A stretch of DNA of 64,000 bases from Terebella lapidaria (taxonomy: Eukaryota > Annelida > Polychaeta > Terebellida > Terebellidae), in the NCBI GenBank assembly GCA_949152475.1, contig OX424570.1, forward strand, positions 15,372,694-15,436,693, in the 5' to 3' direction. Below the pieces are notes generated by a model that was given only the letters and a program-made list of their open reading frames with translations, searched no databases and had not been told where the DNA came from. A program made the position numbers and the translations under genes. Shown piece after piece: positions 22,531 through 33,300 of this stretch. How positions within the stretch are numbered: position 1 is the first letter of the stretch; every line of letters starts with the position of its first letter.

Positions 22531-23297
22531 CACTGGTTTGCTAAAGCTTTACTAGCTGTTAAAGCGTTAAAGCTATTAAAGCTATCAAATTAAATTAAAC
22601 CTAGGAGTTTGTAATGTATCATATGTTTGGCATGTATGAGCAGGACCCTGTAATGTGTACCTTATTGGCTTTACCTTGTGCGTCAAAAGGATATTGCTGT
22701 GCTTCTTATCATCTGTTCATAATACAGACCTCACCGTCCATCTTGCGTCCAGCAAATTATATTTTCCTAGCCCAGTAAATTTCCCCTTAAATTTACCACA
22801 AAATATTGTGTTAGTATATTGTTAGTATACATACTGGTTTTTTTAATCATTATTGTGAGTTCGGTCATCGTCCTACTTTCTGGAAGAGTGTATGAAGACG
22901 TTATACTCACATGTAAAGTTCCTGCTCTCAGTAAATTAGTCATACGGAATAAATCTGAACATTATAGAAGATTCCCTAATCCATTATACATGTGATGGCA
23001 TTCGTGAATGACAACATTCAATGCAACATTGCAATGTATAATGAACTCATTAAATATTCAAATTCAATCAATCATGTCTAATCGACAAATCTAATTCAGT
23101 TAGCCTTACAAGCATCGATCAAAGTGATGAAATGTTCAATATTGATGAATGCTTCCGACAACACTGAATTTTAAATGATAACAATCACATTTCGTTCCAT
23201 GCTTAATTCGCTAAGGGCCATCAGAGCAACACCGTAGTAGCAGTTACACATCATTACTTCTGGTAATAAGCATGACTGAAGCCCTGAGGGTAGTTCC

Positions 23298-23332
23298 TGT
23301 GGTGTCACAAAATGGGATTTTGTGACACCACA
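23298..23332. repeat. Perfect 16-bp hairpin with GGG loop
   Basis: TGTGGTGTCACAAAAT, then GGG, then its exact reverse complement. It lies in gene 2 intron 1 just after sequence shared with the gene 1 intron, close to where the gene 1 deletion would start. Could be a short MITE or a cruciform-prone site. Confidence 0.85.
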
Positions 23333-23780
23333 AAGCTATCTGGATTCATTTCTATGCACCCAGGAGTCCTTGTGGGGCTGGCGGTCGGGGTTTAGGACAG
23401 CATAAAATAAAAGGAAAAACTGTTTTTTGAAAAGAAATACCGACTTTTTTTTATTAATCTATAGTTTAACAATTTCGATTCCCGTTTGTTAATCAATGTC
23501 CCATATTCATACATATAAAAGAAATTAACGAGACAGAGACTGTGGTCTCAATTACAATGGTAATAGTGCTTTTCATTGACCTGCGCGACGCCACTATAGT
23601 ATGTAGGCTTGTTACAATCATTGTCGCTATTATGATTTTTTTTCCAGAGGACTAGTTGAATGTAAACTACGAACTTCCTCACCATATTTGATGCGATGTT
23701 ATGCGTATACATTTTTCCTCACAGGATCCAGACTATTCACTAAAGTGATAAGGCGAATATCATCTTGATTACTTTCGCAG

Positions 23781-23900
23781 ATATCAATGAATGTGTCCCA
23801 GAGAATCCCTGCGAGAACGGTGGTATTTGTGAGGATGAAGTCATCGGGTATAGTTGCTACTGTGCAGCAGGATTTGTAGGGTCGAATTGTACAGTAACTG
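23781..23900 (+). CDS. Gene 2 exon 2: calcium-binding EGF module
   Basis: Acceptor TTTCGCAG ends at 23780 and donor GTGAGT starts at 23901; 120 bp, phase 1 to 1, the standard layout for a shuffled EGF exon. The protein starts [15 protein letters not shown], the calcium-binding consensus D-I-N/D-E-C, then C-E-D-E..YSC-Y-C and GFVGSNC, giving six cysteines in the EGF pattern. Such modules stiffen extracellular proteins and bind calcium. No equivalent exon was found in genes 1 or 3. Confidence 0.9.
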
Positions 23901-24974
23901 GTGAGTGTTTAATAAAGTACTCTAAAATGTACTCTAAAGAAATATTGCATTGTATTGTGATTTATTTCGCCTGGGTCCTTCCACTGTGCACTAGTTTACG
24001 AGTACTAAGTAGGCTACAATGTAGTATTTGGTTTATTATATACAATAACGTATTCCAGCACGAAAAATAATATAATGCAAAATCACAATGAGAGGCATCA
24101 AGTTTGATATGGCCGAAAAGTATAGGAAAATAAGAATTTTGATGTCGAAAAAATATCGTGAATAACTGAGAAGAAACTACTGGTCAACATGCTATCCTCC
24201 ATTGAACCCAATAACCGTAGCACAGCATTCACGTTTGGTATACGTGATATGTCTGCATGTTATATATATTTATATATATCGTAAATTGCGAGGGAGCTAG
24301 TTCCTCCATAGAAAGTACAATATTACACCAAGCGTGAGACAGCGCATGATAAGAGGTAACTTTGGTAATGATCGAAGTTGGTTTGTGCCATATTCACGAT
24401 ATGTATCATTACATAGATCATTATCGAACATAAATTTTACCTACTATAGTATACATATATTACATAGGATATTCAAGATATTACAGTTGAATTAAGTAAA
24501 TGTGCAATGAAATTGGAATTTCATAAATAACTATACTTTGATTTTCTACCTTGTTCACACCGTTTTTAGGTTACCAACCCTTTGGTCCGCTAACCTATTG
24601 GCATGGCGTTGCGTCCGGCGTCCGGCGTCGGCGTCGGCGTCGTCCACATTTTTATCTTTTTTGTTTACGGACCAATCTTTCTGAAATTTTGCACAAAAAT
24701 AATTCAAGAAGGAGGTATTTTTTAGTTTTTTGATTTTCGCAATTTTTTCAAAATGGCGGCCGATTTGCGTCGAAAATCGGTCAATTTTGGACTTTGGCGG
24801 CCATTTTCTCAAAATCTGTTCAGTAACTTTTTTTCTTTTTGATACATAACACTCCTCATATGTACTCCTATGATGTCTATCAGTTTCGTCGCGCTTGAAT
24901 CACTCGAAGTGGGCCATTTTGGGCCCAAACTCGGCCCAGATGTGACTTTCCCATGTTAAATTCTCCTATGCTTT

Positions 24975-25977
24975 ATAATGGGACACATTAAGCCTAATAT
25001 CTCACTTAATATTGAGATTAGAGACTAGGAATCAATTGTGGACATATAGGAAATGATATATGCTGAATATTCTCGTGACCTTGAATTTGACCTTTGACCT
25101 CATTTTCAAGGTCACAGGACAAAATGGCTAATATCTCGCTTATTATCGACTTTACAGCTTAGAAATCAATTGTGGACATATAGGAAATGATATATGCTGA
25201 ATATTCTCGTGACCTTGAATTTGACCTTTGACCTCATTTTCAAGGTCACAGGACAAAATGGCTAATATCTCGCTTATTATCGACTTTACAGCTTAGGAAT
25301 CCATTGTGAACATATAGGAAATGATATATGCTGAATATTCTCGTGACCTTGAATTTGACCTTTGGCCTCATTTTCAAGGTCACAGGACAAAATGGCTAAT
25401 ATCTCGCTTATTATCGACTTTACAGTTTAGGAATCAATTGTGAACATATAGGAAATTATATATGCTGAATATTCTCGTGACCTTGAATTCGACCTTTGAC
25501 CTCATTTCCAAGGTCACAGGACAAATTGCTAATATCTCACTTATTATCGACTTTACGGCTTAGGAATCAATTGTGAACATATAGGAAATGATATATGCTG
25601 AATATTCTCGTGACCTTGAATTTGACCTTTGACCTCATTTTCAAGGTCACAGGACAAAATATCCAATATCTTGCTTATTAGCAACTTTGCAGCTTAGGAA
25701 TCAATTGTGAACATATAGGAAATGATATATGCTGAATATTCTAGTGACCTTGAATTTGACCCTTGACCTAAATTTCAAGGTTAGTCATTTTATTTTCAAG
25801 GTCAGAATACGAAATGGCTTATATCTCAATTATTATAAAATTTACAGCTTAGGGGTCCATAGTGAACATATAGGAAATGATGTATGCTGAATATTTTGGT
25901 GATCTAGAATTTGACCTTTGATCTCATTTTCAAGGTCAGAGAACAAAATGGCTAATATGTCGCTTATTATTATATTT
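24975..25977 (+). repeat. 134-bp tandem array (satellite-like)
   Basis: The phrase GTGACCTTGAATTTGACC recurs at about 25077, 25211, 25345, 25479, 25612 and 25746, i.e. every 133-134 bp, with decayed units at each side. Units contain TGACCTTTGACCTCA and CAAGGTCACAGG, rich in AGGTCA half-sites on both strands. Degenerate units resume at 26498-26750. The same array occurs inverted at 62976-64000. Confidence 0.9.
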
Positions 25978-26495
25978 ACATCTGCCCCTGATGACGCTAG
26001 TGTGTCTTTGGATAAACTATTTGGTCGGGCTTTGTTTCTATTGCAAAATGTTGTATTTTACGTTTCTTATTGGCGTCATCAAAATTTGATTGTAGTGGTG
26101 GTAATAGATTGATACTTACATTTATACCACTGAGTCGGTGTCACTGCTGGCGGACTTTAAATCTGTCCCCGAGGATACCATCAACTCAGTAGCCTTCGGG
26201 CTTGTGATTGGGTACTTTTGTACTTGTCATGTATCTATTCCATGGGGTTAGATTCGGATTTTATAAATTATTTTCATAGGTTGTTGGGCAGTTGTATACT
26301 AATTCCATCTGGTGTACAGTAGAAACAACTTCATTTAACACATTGTCTGCCCCTGAAGACGCCAGTGTGTCTTTGGATAAACTATTTGGTCGGGCTTTGT
26401 TTGTTTCTATTGCAAAATGTAGTATTTTACGTTTCTTATTGGCATCATCAAAATCTGATTGTATTGGTGGTAATAGATTGATACTTATATTTACA
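25978..26495 (+). repeat. R2 dimer inserted in the 134-bp array
   Basis: Head at 25978-26115 (CTGCCCCTGATGACGCTAGT), tail at 26130-26270 (CGGTGTCACTGCTGG, CTGTCCCCGAGGATACC), then a second head at 26275-26490. The second CTGCCCCTGA starts about 360 bp after the first. Both junctions with the array fall at ATATTTACA. The same head-tail-head order appears at 54920-55440. Confidence 0.7.
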
Positions 26496-26497
26496 GC

Positions 26498-26750
26498 ATA
26501 GGAATCAATTGCGAATATAGAGGAATGATATATACTGAATATTTTCATGACCTTGAACTTGAACTTTGACCTCATTTTCAAGGTCACATCACAGAATGGC
26601 TAATGTCTCACTTATTACCGACTTTACAACTGAGGAATTTATTGTGGACATACTAGAAGTGATATATTTGTTGAAAATTTCATGACCTTGAATTTATCAG
26701 TGACTTTATTTTCAAGGTCACTGGACAAAAGGCTAATATCTAAAATGTAT
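26498..26750 (+). repeat. Degenerate continuation of the 134-bp array
   Basis: Units continue with GCATAGGAATCAATTGCG, ATGACCTTGAACTTGAACTT and CAAGGTCAC after the R2 insertion, with more divergence than the left block. Confidence 0.7.
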
Positions 26751-26786
26751 ATTGTCCGGTAACCTTTCTTAGCCCTTGGGCTAATT

Positions 26787-27330
26787 TTTTTAACGATATC
26801 TGTGCTATGCTAAATGGTATCGTTCTATAACTTGGTATACTTCACCTCGGACACAAACGGCAATTTTCCATTCAAATTTCAGACTTCTATCGCAATAAAT
26901 AAGAAGTTGGCAATCTACGCCCAATGTTGAATTTCAGCCAAAAGCGGGATCTCGAGAATCTGAGCTTATTCGAGGATTTGACCCTGTTTGCATCCATCAG
27001 GATTCGGAGTATTGTTGTAATTTTAGACCAGAAGACATATTGGGGTTTATTCTACACAAACATGTTGATTTCAAAGATTGCACCACTACAGAACCGAGAA
27101 AATGCACAAAGTTGTGTGCGGACCCAGAAATTAAATGACAGGGCTAAATTTAACATTGGAGATAGATTGCCAACTTTTTAAATTTTCGTGATAGAAGTTT
27201 GAAAATTCGGTAAGCAATTGCAGTTTGACTCCCAGGTGAAGTATGCCAAGTTATAGAAAGATAGCATTTAACATCGGAAAATATCAGCGAAAAACTGATA
27301 GTTAGAAAAACGAGTTAGACGAGTTAGAAA
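26787..27330. repeat. FB1 foldback copy
   Basis: Aligns with 3446-3996 across its length, including TCGTTCTATAACTTGGTATA near the left, GCTAAATTTAACATTGG in the right arm and the reverse-complement TGCCAAGTTATAGAAAGATA. It abuts the end motif of the composite repeat. Confidence 0.7.
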
Positions 27331-29030
27331 AATAGTCTCGTCATTTATTTTTTCGACTTTGCTGGAAAAATTGCTAAATTTACAGCTTAAGTGTACCTAA
27401 CTTTTCTGCTGTGTATTCACATTTATTCTAATCCACAAAAATCGATTATTCGAAGCCCACAAAAATCATAATGAAAAATAGCCTTCTTATTTAAGAAAAC
27501 GTAAAAAGTCTGGTGTGTGATGAGGATTTGTGACCTACTATTCACACATGAAATGAATGAAAATGTGTTTCCGAGATTTGTAGTGAATATTTTAAGTTTA
27601 GTATCATTGAAAGTCTTCACGGTGGTATAGGTTCATAGAATGATCATGAGCCACGAGTTTCACGAACGTAGTTTCAGGTTACCATGACACGCATGCGCGA
27701 GCGAGCAGTCCTCAGTGGTTGGTTTAAATCGACAGAAAAACCCAACCAATACCGAATATCCATTGTCCCTGAGACGCCCCTGCGAAAAGATCCCATCGAG
27801 TGAGATGATGAAATCAGGTGGTCTAGTGTGTGTTTAACACTGCAAAATTTGGTGTACGGTTGGCCAAATGGGCAGCCAATCGGCAGCCATTTTTAGAAGA
27901 TAATAGTAAAGCAAATGATCCGTATTCGACGGGGTCATTCGTCAGCACACTATTTATAGGGGGGGGGGGGTGTATCTCGTCACAGTATCACTTTTTCCTT
28001 GACCCGATTCGGGAACATTATCGTAATGACATCTAGACCAACTTCATCTTGGCTCGTATTTACATTGTGACATCATATATCTCTCATGGACAGTCGGTAT
28101 TGGTGAGCATCGATCAGCACCCAATAGTGTAATAAATATCGATCATCATACCAGATTTCTCCTTTCACAGAGTCGGTCTACAACACGATGGAAAATTTGC
28201 GATGGTAGTCTATATTTAGGACGTCGAGAATCGTCATTAAGGCTCCACGTTTCTTCTCGGAACATTTTTACAAAGAAAGGGAATGCATGTAGCACGATTG
28301 AGCCAGTTTGCTACAGGCAGGATCATATGTCTCTTCTATCGGGGCCCATCAGCCTTCATCGTATCATTACCATAACAGTGGGATCGAAACATTACTGATC
28401 AGCTCCTATGAATTTGATAGATATTCCCACATTATAGTACCATAGAGTGACATAGAGACTTCTCTTCTCTATGTCTATGATAATAACTAGTGCATATTTA
28501 GAATACGTATAAATGTATCTTCTCAATATTACATATGAGCATACTTGTATAGTTGCAAAAGCACATAACCAGGTAAAATAGCCTCACGATAGCGCCGTTT
28601 GAAACAATATTAATACAGGTTCTGAACCTCCTGAGAGATATACAAGCAACAAGTGTAATATCACAAAGTGGCACCACTCATTGTATTCCTTTGTACGAGC
28701 ACAAACAATAGAAACTTCCTTGGCTGAAGAGTGGTAAACAGTAGAAATTTCGCCGGCGAGAAAACAGCCTCCTGGCATTTTTAAAAATCACCCTCACGTT
28801 CTCAAGTAAGAAGTGCTCAGTCGTGTATTCTTGTTGGAGTAAGGCATCTTACTGATATTGATACAAGTAAATCTACTAAATGTAATTGAGCGTTGTTTCA
28901 ATACTAATCGGACAAATTGTCATGCCTGTTTATATCCAGGTCAGATAATATACTGAACAGTATATGGAGGCAGGAGAATCTAATGATCACATATCCCTGA
29001 ATTATCAACACCAAGCATTACCCGTTTCAG
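27331..29030. other. Non-coding, rest of gene 2 intron 2
   Basis: 27800-27950 resembles 54400-54560 (GGTTGGCCAAATGGG and neighbours), part of another TIR element. G12 run at 27959-27970. Otherwise nothing recognised up to the EGF acceptor at 29030. Confidence 0.45.
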
Positions 29031-29185
29031 ACTTCTGCAATGCACAGTCAGCCTACCCCTGCCAGAACGGGGGCACCTGCCTCAATGGACCCAGCAACTT
29101 CACCTGCCAGTGTCCGTCTCACTGTCTAGGAGACACCTGTGAGTGCTGCGATGAAGACATTGACCAATCTGGTGTGGAATGGGTT
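29031..29185 (+). CDS. Gene 2 exon 3: EGF module running into the FBG start
   Basis: Acceptor GTTTCAG ends at 29030 and donor GTAAGT starts at 29186. It encodes DFCNAQSAYPCQNGGTCLNG ... FTCQCPSHCLGDTC, an EGF with six cysteines. Without linker this passes into ECCDEDIDQSGVEWV, which takes the place of the 'VYCDM..GGGWTV' strand that opens the core of FBG domains. The usual first 40-odd residues of an FBG domain are therefore absent. Intron phase changes from 1 to 0 here. Gene 3's equivalent (52144-52295) is one codon shorter. Confidence 0.88.
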
Positions 29186-29290
29186 GTAAGTTGTTTGTAT
29201 ATGTTTGATAATACTTAAAATATTGGCGCAGACATATAGTCACCAAACCAATGGAACCATGCAATGTTTCGAAGTTTCTAATCATGTTAG

Positions 29291-29384
29291 TTGCTGATGA
29301 GGCGCTGCGATGGATCAGTGGATTTCAACAGAAACTGGACTGATTATAAAGCAGGATTTGGAAATGTTAAAGAGTTCTGGCTGG
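29291..29384 (+). CDS. Gene 2 exon 4: first FBG exon
   Basis: Acceptor ATGTTAG ends at 29290 and donor GTATGT starts at 29385; 94 bp, phase 0 to 1. It encodes [16 protein letters not shown], then [14 protein letters not shown], the hallmark of FBG domains ('QRRxDGSVDFxRxWxxYKxGFG...GEFWLG'). The exon preceding it is only 105 bp upstream. Gene 3 has the same exon at 50086-50179; gene 1 has lost it. Confidence 0.92.
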
Positions 29385-29474
29385 GTATGTGTGAACACCA
29401 ACCATCTTCTGCCATCTTATTGAGATTCATTCTTCTGTATTTTGTTTTATTTCGTCTCCAATGTTCTGATTGTC

Positions 29475-30611
29475 CACGGACTCCTTATACAGTGAAAACT
29501 AGCACATATAATGTTTCTTCCATTGAAAGGCGAATCGCTAGCGATTCGCCGACGATTCTAGCTCAATTAACCCGACGCTTGGTTTACTATTGTTCTATAA
29601 CAGTACATGTATATTATCTCAACATGATAACGATTGTTCGCATATTAAAAAATGAGTACAAACATATTTGATTTATTTGAAAGATTTCCGACGATATCCG
29701 GCGATTTCCGATAAATGGCCCAAGCTATTTTGAATAGGCAAAAAATAGTATCATCCATTCTACTATACCATCGTATAAGGAGTAAGAGTCCAAGAAACTC
29801 CTACATACGGGATGTTTGCACTAAAAGACACGAGATAGGACAATATCGTACACTTGCTGAGAATCCAGCAGAAAAAGACCTAGATTATTTTCAAAACTAC
29901 ACGAGAATTTCCGCGGAATGTTTCGAGGATCTGATAGAAAAGTTGTGGTCTTATACAATTGAATGTGAAAGATTTGGGACAACGTCATAGATATCTTATT
30001 CCACGCCGCATAAAATTGGCAACCACACTAAGGTAGGCATATATATGTTTAGAAAAAATACTAGTATTTAAGGTCCATCATATGGAGTTTTTAATATTTT
30101 ATAAATATTTATGGATATTCATATTGAATTAACATACACTGTACGATGGTTATTAGGCCTATGTGCCTGAATATGGGCTTCCCGATTGTGTAACATTATG
30201 ATTGATTTGATACTATCAATTAAGATATAGACCTATCGCCACTCTTTCTTTTTTCTTTTTCTGTTTCTAAGTTATTTTGTGTATACGTGTTATATTATAG
30301 ATTATTGGCATCAGGAGATTCTCAGAAATCATTCTCCCTTCGGTACCGTATATAGCCGTCTTCTATCTATCATCGCCGAAGTGTATGGGATAATGTAATG
30401 AAAACAAAAACATGTTACCCTTCTTTACTAGTACTATTTTGATATATTATTTACCCTTATCTGCTGTATCAATCAGACAGATCCGCTATCAGTTATCATG
30501 TTGTCAGAGGCCAACAAAACACAACACCATAAAGAGAATCGCCGGCGAATCGGTAGGGATTCGCTTCTGAAAGCGAAGCGAAAGCGATGCAGTATAAATG
30601 ACCCTTTATGT
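29475..30611 (+). mobile_element. Broken Harbinger/PIF transposon filling the gene 2 FBG intron
   Basis: A transposase remnant (29715-about 30397) is flanked by inverted, GCGATTCGC-rich ends: CGAATCGCTAGCGATTCGCC at about 29531 and its counterpart around 30540-30575, with weaker pairing of ACTCCTTATACAG (about 29480) against the TTTATACTG complement near 30592. The matching intron of gene 3 is 157 bp; gene 2's is 1327 bp, and the sequence left and right of the element matches the two halves of the short intron. Boundaries are approximate. Confidence 0.65.
29715..30397 (+). pseudogene. Harbinger-type transposase fragment with its own intron
   Basis: Residues SPRNSYIRDVCTKRHEIGQY, then YFQNYTRISAECFEDLIEKL, resemble the N-terminal part of HARBI1-like nucleases. 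After a +1 frameshift near 29975 the reading continues as IPRRIKLATTL. It then crosses a GT-AG intron (30033-30300) to LLASGDSQKSFSLRYRI, meets a stop at 30353, and recovers after another shift as LLSIIAEVYG. This is the family's usual order ('RLAVTLRYLATGDSF..L...YRI...TI..II.EV'). The DDE catalytic part is missing, so the copy is dead. Confidence 0.75.
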
Positions 30612-30711
30612 GAATGAACACATTTGTGGTGTGCTGAAGTTTTACTATGGAATTTATGGAAAATTGAACAACTTTCGCGAATCAGTGGATACATCAACCA
30701 ATTGTTTCTAG

Positions 30712-30879
30712 GCAATGACAACATCCACTCCCTCAGCAACAATGGGAGCACCTGGATGGTTCGTGTTTATCTTGAATCGTTCGCTGGGGTGAGTGGATAC
30801 GCCGAATACGCTAACTTCACCATTGGTCCTGAGTCAGGCAACTATAAACTGAGTGTCGTTGGCTACTCTGGAGATGCTG
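30712..30879 (+). CDS. Gene 2 exon 5: second FBG exon
   Basis: Acceptor TTTCTAG ends at 30711 and donor GTACTAG starts at 30880; 168 bp, phase 1 to 1. It encodes GNDNIHSLSNNGSTWMVRVY, LESFAGVSGYAEYANF and YSGDAG. The intron following it is strongly similar to that of gene 1, including TTGGTAACAAAAATGAGCTA. Confidence 0.9.
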
Positions 30880-31206
30880 GTACTAGTCTATTCCATTTGT
30901 GTATTCCTCTTGTCATTGGTAACAAAAATGAGCTAAATGGTGCTGGTATCCACACGAGTAATATCCTTATTAAATTTAGTGTAAGTCTTTCGCTGTGTGA
31001 TATAATGTAATGGTGGTGTGCATAAAATTTTGCCAATTTACCGTCTGATCGATTCTGCACTGATAATAAAATCAACATTTACATGGCGATTCTAAAATGT
31101 AACATTTGATCCTGGTGATGCACTACAATAACATTCGCGTGGAAGCCAATGCTTATCAGTATGGAATATGTATAATAAACACATTAATGAACTTGTCTTT
31201 GTTTAG

Positions 31207-31457
31207 GTGATGATTTGCGGTATTATGACGGTGGGATGTTTACCACGAGGTATGACGACAATCACCGCAATATAGTCCATGGGTCAGAAAGGCACTGTGA
31301 GACCCCCGGAAGTGGAGGGTGGTGGCAATGTACCGCAAGCTCGCTGACGGGCGAGTATGGTGAGGACGCGACTGATAATAAGTGGATTCGCTGGATCACT
31401 TGGCAGCCCTCTACTGACAGGTTCCGTCAAGTAACCATGAAAATGAGACCCGTTTAG
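31207..31457 (+). CDS. Gene 2 exon 6: last FBG exon, degenerate calcium site
   Basis: Acceptor TTTGTTTAG ends at 31206; TAG stop at 31455-31457. It encodes DDLRYYDGGMFTTRYDDNHR, HCETPGSGGWWQC, LTGEYGED and the closing DRFRQVTMKMRPV. The calcium loop that reads DVDNDG in genes 1 and 3 is RYDDNHRN here, and GNCA is replaced by ERHCE, so calcium binding at that site is doubtful. GGWW and both cysteines remain. Confidence 0.9.
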
Positions 31458-31965
31458 AGTCTTGTCCACGAAAATCATGATATCAACATGGTCAGTGGCC
31501 TTACATATTGCAGATGACACAGCAATATATTATGTGTCAACAAAATGTGAAACAATGATTTTTCCTAGAATCATTGATCTGGTTATGAAGCATGTGGCAA
31601 CAAGACATGACCATTTATGATGCACTTTAATTTCTGAAAAAATCCCTATTTGATAAGCAATGAAGAAATGATGAGGGTAATATGTTGTTTTTGCTATCAA
31701 TGGTAGATAGCATCATATGCGATCCGATATCATATTGTCATGATGGATTCGGATTCAGATACCAAATTTAGACCCATATCAAATGGAACATTTAACATTT
31801 ACTAGGAATTCAATCAGTTCTGATTGTCATTGTTATCAATAAATGGTATCTTGAAAATATTCCCACAAAAGCGATTCAAAATTTTCCACGATAGGTGTAT
31901 ATTAAAATTGGTAGGAAATGAAATTGCAAGCCATTCACGATTTGGACCATTGTAGTCATTATTTT

Positions 31966-32007
31966 GACAGTCAGTTTTGTGGTTCAGTCCACACGTATTT
32001 AACTGTC
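31966..32007 (+). other. Nested hairpin conserved with 11172-11213
   Basis: Inner stem TGTGG/CCACA around TTCAGT within an outer GACAGT/ACTGTC pair. It is followed by the same CGGTTTGAGATAAATTGGAC block as in the gene 1 flank. Confidence 0.45.
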
Positions 32008-32929
32008 GGTTTGAGATAAATTGGACAGTTTATATCGCGTGGCATCCTGATATATCATCAATATGCGTATGATGTGTTCTCAATAGTAATTATAATAATA
32101 ACAACACATGTATCTCTTCACCTGTAACTAGGTTTAACAATAATGATGCACATCTCTGCAATGCGCAATGAGTTATTTCCCCAAGGTAACAAAGCCACTT
32201 GTTTATCATACGTTTATGATTGGATGTTTGAGGTCATCTCAATATTTCTTGAATACAAAACTTGCGTTTATGATTTGATTAAGTAATGAAAAAACGCCAG
32301 AAATTGACCATGTTTCACTCTGTGTATGAATATAAATGAAAGACGTTTGAATACAATTAAGTAATATTTACATTTGAATACATGATTAAAGTATATCCAG
32401 GTAATAATTTTAGTATTTTCTGTGATACAATCAAGATACAACAATTATGCTTAACAACTTATGATACAATGCAAAAATATTAGACAAGCAGGTAGGTAGT
32501 TGTTTGTTTTCATTTTTAAATAAAATTGTTTGATGTATGAATATGTCGTATATTAAAGGGCAATGAATTCTTCTGATATAATTTCCTGTGGTGTTGTTTT
32601 CTGAGCTGCTCCCTGGTGTATAAAAAGTTCACAATCATTTTCTTCCATTCAGTCATCCTAATTCTGTACGAGTATCGGTCTGGCTTTCATGTAGAGAATC
32701 TGCCCATGAGATTTTGATCACTGTTTATCCCTCAGTTTCTATTTAATTGTTTGATCATTTTGTTTCACCTTTAGATATGTGTCATTGACCTTATGTTTTT
32801 GGCCGGTGCTTATTTACAATTCCTATCCTATATATCTTGTCTTCTGCATCATTCTTATCAATCTTCCTTTTCTCTTAATTTATCTTATTTCAGATAGAGT
32901 ATCTTTTGAGTTTCGCTCTATCCATTTGG

Positions 32930-33300
32930 CTTTAGGTAATTGTTAAATGTTTTCCTTTCCTCTTGGGATTTTGTTTGACTACCCAGCTTTTGTCTGACAG
33001 ACATCTATTTGTGTCAATCTGATTAGTGTCTGTTGTACATTGGTTTGTCCACTCAGCTTTTCTCTGCTGGAGTTTTCTCTCCTCTCAGATTTTGTCTTTA
33101 GACATGTTTGTCCATTGGGTTTTGTCTGTTAACCTTTCATTTGACAATTTGATTTTTGTTAAAAGGACAATTAATTTTCCCATTTGTCTTCGAATCCTAG
33201 ATTTTTGTTTGACCACCCAGCTGTTGTCTGATGGAATCATATTTGTCCACATGGCATTTGTCTGTTGTTGTTTTTTGGATTGCCTACAGGTGAATCATCT
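32930..33300 (+). repeat. Degenerate minisatellite, gene 2 flank
   Basis: Repeated 'TTGTCCACTCAGCTTTT.TCTG'-like units, matching the arrays at 12340-12610 and, inverted, 46540-46860. Confidence 0.6.

Larger units (their letters stand above)
24565..26786 (+). repeat. Composite dispersed repeat in gene 2 intron 2
   Basis: Opens with TAACCTATTGGCATGGCGTT and a CGGCGTCGGCGTCGG tract, passes through 'CAAAATGGCGGCCGATTTG' sequence and a 134-bp tandem array, and closes with the end motif GTCCGGTAACC...TAGCCCTTGGGCTAA at 26751-26786. The array is broken by an R2 dimer. No coding potential recognised. Confidence 0.55.
21061..31457 (+). other. Gene 2: secreted apple-cbEGF-EGF-FBG protein, six exons
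   Basis: Exons 21061-21358, 23781-23900, 29031-29185, 29291-29384, 30712-30879 and 31207-31457 join to 1086 bp (361 residues and a stop) without a frameshift. Residues about 1-20 are a signal peptide, 26-98 PAN/apple, 100-139 calcium-binding EGF, 140-185 EGF, and 186-361 an FBG domain. All junctions are phase 1 except EGF/first FBG exon, which is phase 0. The architecture suits a secreted, disulfide-rich recognition protein like fibrinogen-related lectins; immune or adhesive use is inference. Introns carry an RT-element fragment, a 134-bp array, an FB1 foldback and a broken Harbinger transposon, none disrupting an exon. Confidence 0.85.

Noticed and set aside
24975..25977. Hormone-receptor response element cluster as a regulatory feature
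   Set aside because: AGGTCA-like words are part of every array unit, so their number reflects repeat copying, not selection for binding.
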